Shown here in pieces: positions 1-12,500 of a stretch of DNA of 64,000 nucleotides. The position numbers were made by a program, and so were the translations under genes. Position 1 is the first letter of the stretch. Every line of letters begins with the position of its first letter. The stretch comes from Antennarius striatus (Eukaryota; Chordata; Actinopteri; Lophiiformes; Antennariidae): assembly GCF_040054535.1 (NCBI RefSeq), contig NC_090796.1, positions 12,923,501-12,987,500 on the forward strand. The letters are read 5' to 3'. The notes under the pieces were generated by a model that did no database searches, was not told the origin of the DNA, and saw only the letters and a program-made list of their open reading frames with translations.

Positions 1-679
1 CCACAGTTAAGTCAAGTTTAATTACATTCTGTAAACAATAATTTCATTACAAGACATGAATAACACATGGTAGTTGGCACAATTCAAGTCAAGATATTTA
101 GATTTACAGTAAAACTTTCAATAACATCTGACAAAAAGTTAAATTTCCAATGTCTCCTGTTTCCTGAAATACCGTAATTAGAAAAATTGGAAATTAAGAA
201 CTAACAGTTCAGCTGTACTTTCTTGAAACTCAGAGGCCTGTAAAAAAAAGGTTTATCAACATTTCAATGCTGAAAATGATCCAAGTGAAGCTACAATACA
301 ATGGAGGCCAGTTGTCTGTCCACCGTGTACAGCTTAAAGAACAGACGAATAACCAATGCAAATCATTGACACACAGTGTGCTTTCTCTACACTTTTCTGA
401 GAGCACGAAGACCTGTGCTGTCAAATCAGACTGTTGTGACTCCTTAAAAGTTAATGCATACTGACAGAACTGATTCAAATTCAGTTCCAGAGACGACACA
501 GTGTTTGTCTTGCTGATAAACCTCACACACACAGCAGCTATTTAATCAGTAATAAATGCTTGCCACCAGTCCCTATAGATGAGCACGAAGGGAGGATAAT
601 TTGTTCAACTATAAAAGGATGACGTGAAATTCTGGGTACAATTTCCTCCCTTGCATATGACAGTCTGTTGAGGTGCTCC
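1..679. other. 3' flank and 3' UTR of pnpo
   Basis: No coding exon is recognisable here. The part next to 679 is the 3' UTR of pnpo, which is read on the minus strand. A minus-strand ATTAAA (plus-strand TTTAAT, 541-546) lies about 137 bases after the stop codon and is the nearest candidate poly(A) signal. Short open frames on both strands match no protein I know. The rest is AT-rich sequence without obvious repeats. Confidence 0.5.
541..546 (-). terminator. candidate poly(A) signal of pnpo (ATTAAA)
   Basis: The plus strand reads TTTAAT, which is ATTAAA on the pnpo strand, 134-139 bases beyond the stop codon. It is the common variant signal and no closer AATAAA was seen. A transcript end would be needed to confirm it. 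Confidence 0.35.
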
Positions 680-2850
<2,171 letters not shown>

Positions 2851-3466
2851 GATTACTAAACCGACGCTGACGCGTCTTCCTTTACGTAAAGTACCGTAAT
2901 ATGCAAATGTGCGTCTTTTGTAACTGCAACCTATATTTAAGACCAATGAAAATAAAAACATATGCTCATACTTCTGAATTAGTTTCAAAATAAATATACA
3001 CGGCGCACGCAAAAAAAAAAAACAACAACCAAAAAAATAAATAAAATGAAACGATGACGTGTTTGATTTAAATACATTCACGCTTCCCCAAGAGGCATTT
3101 CGGTTATAACTATAATATTTATATGAACGCTTTTTACACTAATTTAACTTATAACAAATTTTTCTTTAACGGTATGATATTTACGATACCTCTGATGTCG
3201 AAGAAACAAGCCAATAGACGAGCCAATGCATTTATGTTAAACACTTACAGAAAACTAGTAAAAATTTTACAGGACATGAAATTATTCATCGTGAGCTAAC
3301 TATTGCTTTAAAATGAGAAGATATTGTTTAATGACTGTAATGATAGTAATACGACAAAATCGTGTAAAATGGATTTTCAGTTACGTTAGCTTGATTTTCT
3401 TCCTGTTGACATTGAACGCACCACATCCATGATGTCACTTCCGGAATATACGAATTTCCAGTCAAT
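2851..3466. promoter_or_regulatory. shared head-to-head promoter of pnpo and mrpl10
   Basis: Only 616 bases separate the two divergent start codons, so both 5' UTRs and core promoters must fit here. Visible motifs include CTTTACGTAAAG at 2880-2891, whose TTACGTAA core is a perfect PAR-bZIP/D-box site 32 bases upstream of the pnpo ATG. CACTTCCGGAA at 3436-3446 is an ETS site 20 bases before the mrpl10 ATG. CAATATGGCGGC at 3463-3474 is a YY1-type site overlapping that ATG. No TATA box stands out on either side. The middle (about 2990-3400) is AT-rich with an A-rich run near 3010-3045. Confidence 0.75.
2880..2891. promoter_or_regulatory. palindromic PAR-bZIP / D-box site upstream of pnpo
   Basis: CTTTACGTAAAG is a perfect 12-base palindrome with the optimal TTACGTAA core bound by DBP, TEF, HLF and NFIL3 dimers. 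It lies 30-41 bases in front of the pnpo start codon. Binding is not shown by sequence alone. Confidence 0.5.
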
Positions 3467-3957
3467 ATGGCGGCGACCTTGTGTGCAAAATTTCTACCGA
3501 AACAGGGTAATTTAGGATCAATTGTGCTTCTCAACCTGTATTAATGTGCCTGCATTACTTTTAAAATATGTTTTTTGTTTGTTTTAGAAACTATCGTAAT
3601 GGAGCAATTTAGCCATACTGCGGCTTTACACCTTATTAGATGTATTTAATTAACCACTGTCAGCGTAGCTACTTCATACACGTCAAGTTGTTCATCAGCA
3701 GATGTTAAACAGAATTTGCGTTTTACAGGATGGATTCCCCTTGTTCAGAGTGTTCGACACGGCTCCAAAGCTGTGACTCGGCACAGGAAACCAGTGCACT
3801 TTCTCAAACAGAAGCTCCTGGCCGTTACACAGTACATTCCTCCGCCGCGGGGTATTCCTCGGGGCGCGTATCCAAACGAAAACACCAAAGCTACGGAGGT
3901 AACTTCATCCCCTTCGTAACCTTTCTGTGACATCTTGATATTGCTTCTATGCTCTAT

Positions 3958-4019
<62 letters not shown>

Positions 4020-5007
4020 GCTTAAAATGAAAGTATTGCTGAATCCACTCTTGTTTACTTAACTATCCAACAATATCTCCTTTGTGTTATACCAGGACCA
4101 TCCCTTTATATTACTTTTGAAGAAGAGTTTGAAGAACACGTTGGAGGACAATAAGATGGTTGCTGTGGTCCAGAACAACTCCTGCAATGCTGAGGACATG
4201 CTAAATTTAAAGTTCAGACTTCATAAACATGGAATCACTGTCAAGTTCTTCCCCAATAAGGTGATGCCAAGACGTTGTGTTATTGTGCCTGAGAGTCTAC
4301 AATATTATTATTATTTGTTATTAAAACTCATCATTGAATGCAACCTCTTTGGTCCTCTCCCTTGAAGATTGCTTTACCTTTATTTCTATTTCCAAACATT
4401 GTGTTTTTTAGGTGATGCGGTCATTCATGACAGACAGCATTTACTGCAACTTGCTTCCTCTAATCATTGGTCCCAATTGTCTGCTAGTCAGTAAAGAACC
4501 AAAGGCAAAGGAAATGCTGATGACTCTGAGAGCTTTCCCACAATTGGTACTTCTTGGTAAGTTTATTATCTATCAGGATGAAAGGAGGAATTTCATAATA
4601 CTCGATGCAGGCACATTTTCCTTTGCACAATGTGATGCATCAAGAACTTAACATTTGCTTTACAGAAAATGGTGCATAAGGTAAATGTATCAAGAAAACC
4701 TTTTGGCATGTTTTTGCTGTTAAAAACACCTAAATTAATTTATGACTGTCTTACCATTTCCTCAATAGGAGCCTGTATAGACAAAAAGATAATGAGTGCC
4801 CAAGGGTTGTTGAGCTACTCCAAACTGCCATCGCTGACAGTTGTCCAGGGTGAGTTAGTCAGCGGACTGATGATGCTGACCTCCCAGACAGCCTCCATGC
4901 TGCAGCGCCACCCTGCCCACCTATCAGCCCTGCTCCAGCAGTACCTTGAACAGCAAAGCTCCAAAAACAACGCAGAGGACCCTCCCAAAGCAGAGCAAGC
5001 CGCGTAG
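3467..5007 (+). CDS. mrpl10: mitochondrial ribosomal protein bL10m, 5 coding exons
   Basis: Large-subunit mitochondrial ribosomal protein L10, which anchors the bL12m stalk on the mitoribosome. Exons are 3467-3506, 3729-3898, 4096-4260, 4412-4556 and 4769-5007, all GT-AG with matching phases, giving 252 residues (human 261). The N-terminus ([14 protein letters not shown]) is short, basic and without acid residues, as expected for a matrix targeting peptide. Exon 2 carries [19 protein letters not shown] and the [12 protein letters not shown] block. Exons 3 and 4 encode the L10 fold ([43 protein letters not shown]). Exon 5 has [21 protein letters not shown] and a Gln-rich C-terminus. A (TG)n tract sits in intron 2. 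Intron 3 begins with the same seven bases that begin exon 4 (see findings). Confidence 0.95.
3961..4015. repeat. (TG)n microsatellite in mrpl10 intron 2
   Basis: An uninterrupted TG dinucleotide tract of about 27 units, 60 bases after the exon 2 donor and 80 bases before exon 3. It is likely length-polymorphic. Confidence 0.95.
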
Positions 5008-5167
5008 AGCTTCAGGGGAAATTTATGGGACTTTTACAGAAATTTTTGGGACTTTCAACAGTCCCCTATCCTTGGAAAGATAGGAGACTATTGAGACAGA
5101 TGCATCCTTAAAAACTGCTTGGAAATGTACTAGTGCACCAATTTTTTTTGTTTTTTTTTTGGATTAT

Positions 5168-5173
5168 AATAAA
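5168..5173 (+). terminator. candidate poly(A) signal of mrpl10 (AATAAA)
   Basis: AATAAA lies 161 bases after the mrpl10 stop, following a T-rich run. A second AATAAA occurs near 5207. Either would give a short 3' UTR. Confidence 0.55.
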
Positions 5174-5219
5174 TCTCCAAGTGAGATCTAAAAATTATGA
5201 GTGGAGCAAATAAACTGGA

Positions 5220-8200
5220 ACTATATGAAAGCAAATCATACAGTATGCATCTGCCTAGAGTGACCATGTGACCACGATGACACACACACACTGAAGAGTT
5301 TTCAGTGCGCCTCTGCCTGGTAACTATGGAAAGACCTGAAAATACTGTATGTCAGTGTTGTCAAAGAAATTGTTATTTAAGGGTATAATTGCATATAAAT
5401 AAATGAAAGCTGTCAACAACAATGTTGCTCTCTCCAATTCTTTGGATTTGCAGGATTTGAAGAACGTGCAGATAATACAGTAGTTGGATATTTCACTGTT
5501 TTCAAATATTGTTGTTACTTTTAATTTTTCAGTTGTCAGACACAGAACAGTACCAATATTAATGGCTGAATTTTTGTCAAGCATAAGTGGCATCATGAAA
5601 ACCACTCCTGTCAGAATGAACACAAATGATCAAAGATCGTGATTTGTTAATCCACATAATAGAGCATAATAATTTGCGTCAGTTCATCTATAATAGCCTG
5701 CCACTTGAAAAGAACCAGAAAGCACACACTTATCTAGAAACGCTGTAAAACGTTTTGATTCCAAACAAAATGAAAGTTGCGTCTTTTAATTTTATAGATC
5801 AAAATAGCTGAATATACATTGGTTACATCGAAAGAAACTATTAATAATGGGAACTGAAGGCCAAAGGACGACCTGTACTGAATACCAAATATGAACACAT
5901 TTCATCAGATTATTTTGTTTGAAAATCATCGGCACTCATCAGAAAATGTTTTGGATTAAAAATACCAGAAAAAGCAGTTTCCTCCTAGAACGAAGGCGAA
6001 ACCTGATTTAAACCCTTTGCTCTACGATTCAAATCAGTACGCTAAGTGTTAATAGTACGTGGAGGTTATCCTCCATAACATCTCTGCTGCGAGACACTCA
6101 GTAAATCCTGCTAATACGGATAATGCGCTGGACGCGTTGCGCACGGTGCGCGCTGCCTGCGACGCACAGCTCTCCTTGGATTTGGAGCGAGTTCTTGTGT
6201 CTCACCGGGAGAGAGGGCATGGTCGGTGAGATTATGTGATCAGAATGAGTGATTATCTTTGAAGACAACACGTAGTTTGACGTCCGTTTTTTTTTTTTGG
6301 CCAAGTTTGGTTTGATGGAAAAACGTTTTCTTTGTCGAAATGGTGATTTCCGCAGGTTCTTAAATGCCGAATGATAATCGTCGGGTTTATCGGGCGCTGA
6401 GGACGGCGACAAATGATGAAACTCGGAGGTGAATGTCAGGTGAGACTTATTTTTCGGCCTTTAACAGTCAGCTTGCTCGAAGGACTCGAAACTATAAAAT
6501 GTAAAAGTTTGAGTGAAATTCTGACGCAAATAACTGAATGAAACCATCATAACATTTTAAAATTATGAGAATCTAACCATAATCCCTGACCATAATGTAT
6601 AGAAAGCTAGGTTAGGGTGAATACTAATTATTTCAAACTGATTACTCGGGCACAGTGAGTTCTTAATGGGCTTTATAGATAAGAACATGTAGAGAAACAG
6701 GCCTGGGTAGTTCACCTCGGCCCAGAACGTCTAATCTGCAATCAAGGAATGCTGAAAAATTCAGACAAACGTTATCTGACCAATCAGTGCCAGTCCTATA
6801 GGTATCAGTGGAACTGTTTATTGGGTGTGCTCTTGTCAACTTTAAAAACTGAGGTGTATATACTATATATTATAATCCGTCTTTAACATTTCATCTTTGG
6901 TTGAGGTCATTTTCATTGATTAAGTTTTATGCGCAGCAGTTTTCATTCCCAAAACAAGATTATAGCTGTCATAATCTCTGCATCGTACCTCTGTTCTCTG
7001 GCTTGATGTAGATGCCAGAGACCTCCTTCACCTCTGCTGATTTGTTTTGTTGACTGCCATTCATTATGTCACTTATCCATTGCTACACATCCCATATCTT
7101 AATATTTCTCTTCTCTTCTGCTCTGTTTGAACAAAAATGAGTTGCACAGATCATCGGCATCATATCATAAGAATCAAATATAAAATCACTTATGCATTTA
7201 TGCAAAAGTAGGATTTTATTGTTGCATTTGGTTGAGGTAGTATTAATGTTTAACTAATTATTGCTTTCATTGATTTGTAGAACCAAAACCTCAACACTTT
7301 TAAAAAATTCTTAAAAGGAAAGGCAGCAAATGCATATTTAAAATCTGAAACTGTGGAACTGTTTCTGGATGTAAAAATGTAAATGTGCACCTGGGAAATC
7401 TGGGAAGAACACAGTATCACAACTTATTTGATGCCATCCGCTATGCCTTAACTTGGTTGCAATTTTTTATTGTCTCAGCTATGAAACATTGATAAAAAAC
7501 TAGAAAAATTTAAACACACTGTTGTGGTAATGTGAGCTATCTTTGGGCACAAACTCCTATCATGCCACTAACTAACAATAACACATGAATTACAACATGT
7601 CACAAGAGAAACAGCCATTAGAAGTAAGTTATCTATTCAGCATTCCCATCTAGCTGGCCACATCAGTCTATTGGTAGCACAGACAGGATAATCAATCAAT
7701 AAGTGAGAGGACAAGATGCATGAAAAGCACATTGTTGAGTTGATTGTTGTCAAATACCACTGCTTAAACAATTATCCAAACAGTTGCTAATTAGTTGTTA
7801 GGTACTCTTTTATAAACGATAATGTTATTTTGCAAAAAGTACTGACTTGTAAATAAAATTCTTTAGAGAAAGAAAAGTACAATAATAAGATATAGCAATG
7901 TAAAAAATAAAACATTATACACAAAGGAAAACTACAGGTAAAGTACAAACATCTCATTCTAGTTAGGTACCTGAATAAATGTGCTTTGTTAAACTAAACC
8001 GCTATCAGAATTTGGCACCTGCGACATGAGATCAAATTAATTTTTTTATATGTAAAACAATTCTTATTTTCCTCCATGACTCAGTGAGCTGGAAAACCTG
8101 TAAATCCTTTCATCCAATTCCACCACATGCTTTCCTCACTGATGCCAGTTACTCTCATCCTGTCCTGCCGTTATGCAACAGAAACATGGTTCTGTCCAGA

Positions 8201-9544
8201 TTTAAAGGGAATTCAGTTTGGATGTTACCCAGCAGTCACTATGTGTCCCTGTGTTCTGGTTGTTTTCATGTTTCACAGTGATGCCATGAATAAAGAGACT
8301 ACTGGTATTTAACCATTAAAGAAATAAAACTTCAGAAGTCTAACCTCCTTCAAGGTTTGCAATTAAATTAAATACAATTAAATACCTGCTCAATACTAGT
8401 AGGCTTAAAATAAATTAATAAGTGCAACGTACGGCAGCAACGGACATTGCTGTTAATATTTCAGAATCACTTGATTTGGATATTTTAAAATTACTTTAAT
8501 TTATTCTGATTACATTAATGTTGCTGTAGTCATTGTGGGCAAACCCTTTTTTATGTGGTGTCAGTGTTTTCGTCCTCTGGATTGAGTATCACCATATCCG
8601 GGTAACAAGTGTCTAAAAACATCCCCTGAAAAACCAATTAAGCAGAGGTTGTTAATCCTCTCCTTGCAGGCAGCACCAGTCATGATCTCACATGAAGTGT
8701 TTGCTGCACGAGTTCCTTTAAACATTCCTTCACTCAGTCTGACAGCTGTCTACATATTTTCAAGCCACATCAAGAACAACATTATTTTTTTGCATATTGA
8801 ATGTCTTTTCATGTCCTGTTCCTGTTTTTATCTCAGACGTATTAGAAAGAACTGCTGCATGCATCACAAATAATACATTTTAAAAATGCGTAAAAAAGAA
8901 AAGATAAGCTGGCCAAATTCTTTGAGAGATTTATAAAATATTAAATTTTCTTACATTTGTTTTGTGATTCTTGTGTTTTGTTGTTCTGTGACGTGATGGT
9001 AGTCGTGACGTCTGTCACACAAAGTGAGAGCTCATCTCCTGCTTCTGTTAGGTAACTGGATTACACCAAGTCCTCTCTGCTGCATTGAGCCTATTTAACA
9101 CATTCTCTTTGGTTTCTTGGCCATGAAGATGTCTTACACATGTGTCGGTGTACTGTGCCTCATAAAGGACAAAATCAAACATAACATATGCAATCTTTAA
9201 TGAATATAAGTCTTGAAAAAGTGCCTCTGGCATTTTCTCTAACTTTACACTACAAATAGTTTACACACAAGCAAACGTATTCATATTTTTTTGGATGAGG
9301 CCATACGATATGGATGAATTTTTTTTGGTAATTCAGGATAATTTTTTAAAATTTCACTGACATCCAGCTGAGTAATGAATAAATTGAAATGTAACTGCTG
9401 TAATTAAAACAATGACTCACATTTTGAAAGTGGAACCACATTTTTTCACCTGGTACAGGTGGGCTTTTTGGACGATTGCAGCGGATCTCACTCGACAACC
9501 AGTTGATCTCAGCAGGGAGGAGGGTTTGAGGTCTGCTCTCTGAA
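5220..9544. other. mrpl10-osbpl7 spacer with candidate osbpl7 untranslated first exon
   Basis: No coding exon is recognisable. The sequence is AT-rich except for a CpG-containing patch at about 6110-6440 that looks like a promoter plus noncoding first exon. Candidate acceptors for the exon holding the osbpl7 ATG are the AGs ending near 9460 and 9481. Open frames on both strands in this interval are short and match nothing known to me. Confidence 0.5.
6110..6439 (+). promoter_or_regulatory. CpG-rich patch, possible osbpl7 promoter and 5' UTR exon
   Basis: A cluster of CpG and GCGC steps (about 6120-6180) stands out from AT-rich surroundings. It is followed by a consensus donor, GTCAG|GTGAGA, with the cut after 6439. 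The first osbpl7 coding exon begins abruptly at 9545 with an in-frame stop upstream (9527-9529), so a distal untranslated exon is expected. Linking this patch to osbpl7 is inference. Confidence 0.35.
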
Positions 9545-12500
9545 ATGGATGCCTGCGGATCTTCACTCAACCGCAGCCAATCGCTGGCGAGCGGCCTGGA
9601 GAAGACTTCACCTATGTCAAAGCCATCGCATTCTCGCAGCAGCAGCACTCTGTCATCTCGCCACTCCAGACAGGTGAAGTTCTGTAGAGCACAAGATGGT
9701 TCTGTTGTTCTGCATAAAGTTCATTACCAATTTTTAAACCGTATACTTATCTGATAATGTGAAGTGCAGTAATGATACAACTGTAAAATGATTTTCAAAC
9801 AGAGTCAGTGTGATGATTGCATCAGTTTTGACACAAATACAAAGAACCAAATGATTTAATATTTTCTTATTAAACAATTTTAATTGCCAGATTTTTGACA
9901 CCTAATTTCTCAGTTGTTATATATACTTTTCTGATATAAATCCTTTTTACATTGTTTTATGTTGCTTTTATGTGTTGCTTTACATCTGTTTAGAAGTATT
10001 TTAAATGGCCTTGTTGAAATGTTGTGCGTATATAAACCCATCCTGTTCTAGATTATCAAAGACTGGGAAGTGATTGATGACCTCCAGGTAGAAATGCACA
10101 CAGGAGGTGACAGCCCTCATGATGGGGCCACCCCGGGTATCTGTGAAGGATATCTCCTCAAGAGGAGGAAATGGCCTCTGAAAGGGTGGCACAAGGTTAG
10201 AAACTATCCATTCTCATCAGAGAAGCTGAGATGCTGACCTTGTGAATGGAGCTAGTTGTAAAACTTAAACGCTTGATTTTTCTTTTTTTAGCGATATTTT
10301 GTCTTGGATGCAGGGATCTTGCGCTACTCCAAAAATCAGCAAGATGTAAGTGAACATTTAACAACAAGATCTGTCACCTACTAGATTTGAAAAGATTAAA
10401 ACTGATCTTTTTCTGATCAAGGTCTCCAGAGGAAGGGTTCAAGGCTCTCTAGATGTTAGCCACGCTGTAATGTCCATAAACAAGAAATCCAATCGGATTG
10501 ATTTGGATGCTGGGGACATTCTCTACCACATGAAGGTAAATGTCATCATCAAATGCTAAAGGTACTTTTCTAACAAATAAATGATTAGCCTTCCTTTTAA
10601 AAATGTATTCCTTGTCTATCCAAGGCAAAGAGCCATGAGCTGTTCTACATTTGGGTAACCAAACTGCAAGCCCACCGCCTGTACAAGAAGAATGAGGTGG
10701 CTCATGCTCACGGTGGTGCCCCCCAGACCTTCTCCTACAGGACGGTGGCTGCACCAGCTCAGCGAAATGGAGATTTGGTGACTATTAAATTCAAAAAAGT
10801 CAAATGTAGCACTACAGTTGATGTAAAATGTCTCAAATCAACTCCCATCTTTCCTCTTTATTCAAACTACCAGCACTCTACAGGCCTGGTGGATTCAGCT
10901 GCACCATCGGTACTACCCTTAGCTAACACCGCCGTGAATAGCAAAGTGTCTGCTTGGCTGCAGCAGAGTCACAACCCGGACACCTGTGCTCAAGGTATTT
11001 GTTATGTATCGCAGAAAACCCGCAAAACATTTAAATTGTCTCATGAGAAAATGTATTCTGAATAAGGTCAAGATAGCTCTTTACTTGGGAACTACAAAAC
11101 TTCACTTTAAACCTCAGAGGGAGCAACAAGAAAACCGCCTCCAGTGATGTCACTTTAGCCAGCATTGATTGTGTTCAAAGACTAAGTTGGGGGATGTATT
11201 GTTAGAATGAAGTCTGAAAGTCATCTCTGCTTGAGGCTCCTTTAACCACTTTCTTCCAGAGCTCAACCGTTGCCATTTGGACCTTTCTGAGCTAAACCGT
11301 CTAATCCAGAGCCTGCAGACATTGGAATCAGGCCAGACTTTCACTAACGGGGATTTGAAGCGCATCATCAGCATACAGGTGGAATAATATAACCAGCAAG
11401 TCCAAATTACTCACCATTCTAAGCAGGGCCTTTTAAGAATAATGTTATTTATTTTGATTTCATTTTGAATTCTTTCCTGGCACAGAATCTGTCACTTGAG
11501 AAGCCAAAGAAGCCGAGGTCAGGGAAGATGTGGGGTCACTCCCGTACGCTGTCCAGGGTGGAAGCCCTGGGAATGGTGAGGATGGCGTTTGACTACTAAA
11601 GCTTTTTGATCAAAACGTATTAGGGACACGTTTTATATTGAAGTTTGACACTGCAAAATTTATTTGTATAAAAGTTGATTTAAAATTGTAACTTTTTTAT
11701 TAACTTGATTGATTGATTCATTTTTATCAGTGAAATTTTGTTTGGAGCTTATTGGGTTAAATTTTTTTTACATCCCAATCCCCCCAGTAACATTTTGGGG
11801 CCTTTCTCTAATTCAAAGCCTGTTCGTGGGATTACTAAATCGGTGAGTTTTCAATGGGCAGAACTTGGTCCATAAAAATTATTCATTGTTCCTCAGTGTA
11901 GAAGTGGCATTCTTTAAATGATTATTACATAAAAGTTTTTTTCCTGCTGAATGGGTAAGTTTACTTTTTCTTATTTGCGCTGAATGAAATCTTTGTGTGT
12001 CCCACAGCCTCATAATAGACATCCCATCTCTTAAGATCTGTTTTGCTCGACATCTGAATATATCTACACACCAGAGTATCTTCCTCTACATCCCACATAA
12101 TGTAGTATAGCAGTAGCATAGCATATTCACCTATCAAATAATTTGAATTGTAGTGAGAAAATTTATATAAATTAAGTAAAGTTCTATTTCTCCTAGAGGG
12201 TCTGCTCTTTAGAAACCTCAAAGATTAATCTTTATTAGGTACCGATGGTTTTCTATCTCACTAGTTTGTATTTCATTATATCTCAGGATTATGTAGCATA
12301 AATCAAACTGTCATTTTAAATCAACTGAATTGTTAAATTGTCTAATGAGTCGACCATCGCCCTGTCCTCCTCCTTTCAGCTGTCCTCCAGTCACCTGAGT
12401 ACCTCGTCTCACCTGGGAGCTTCGGTCCCCTCCATTCCAGACTATGTTTATTCCCAGCTTTCCCTCCCTACTGCCACGTTGTCACCCGAGGGCAAGAAAA

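Noticed and set aside
9346..9648. 100-codon minus-strand frame over the first osbpl7 coding exon
   Set aside because: It is antisense to a well-supported exon and has no features of its own.
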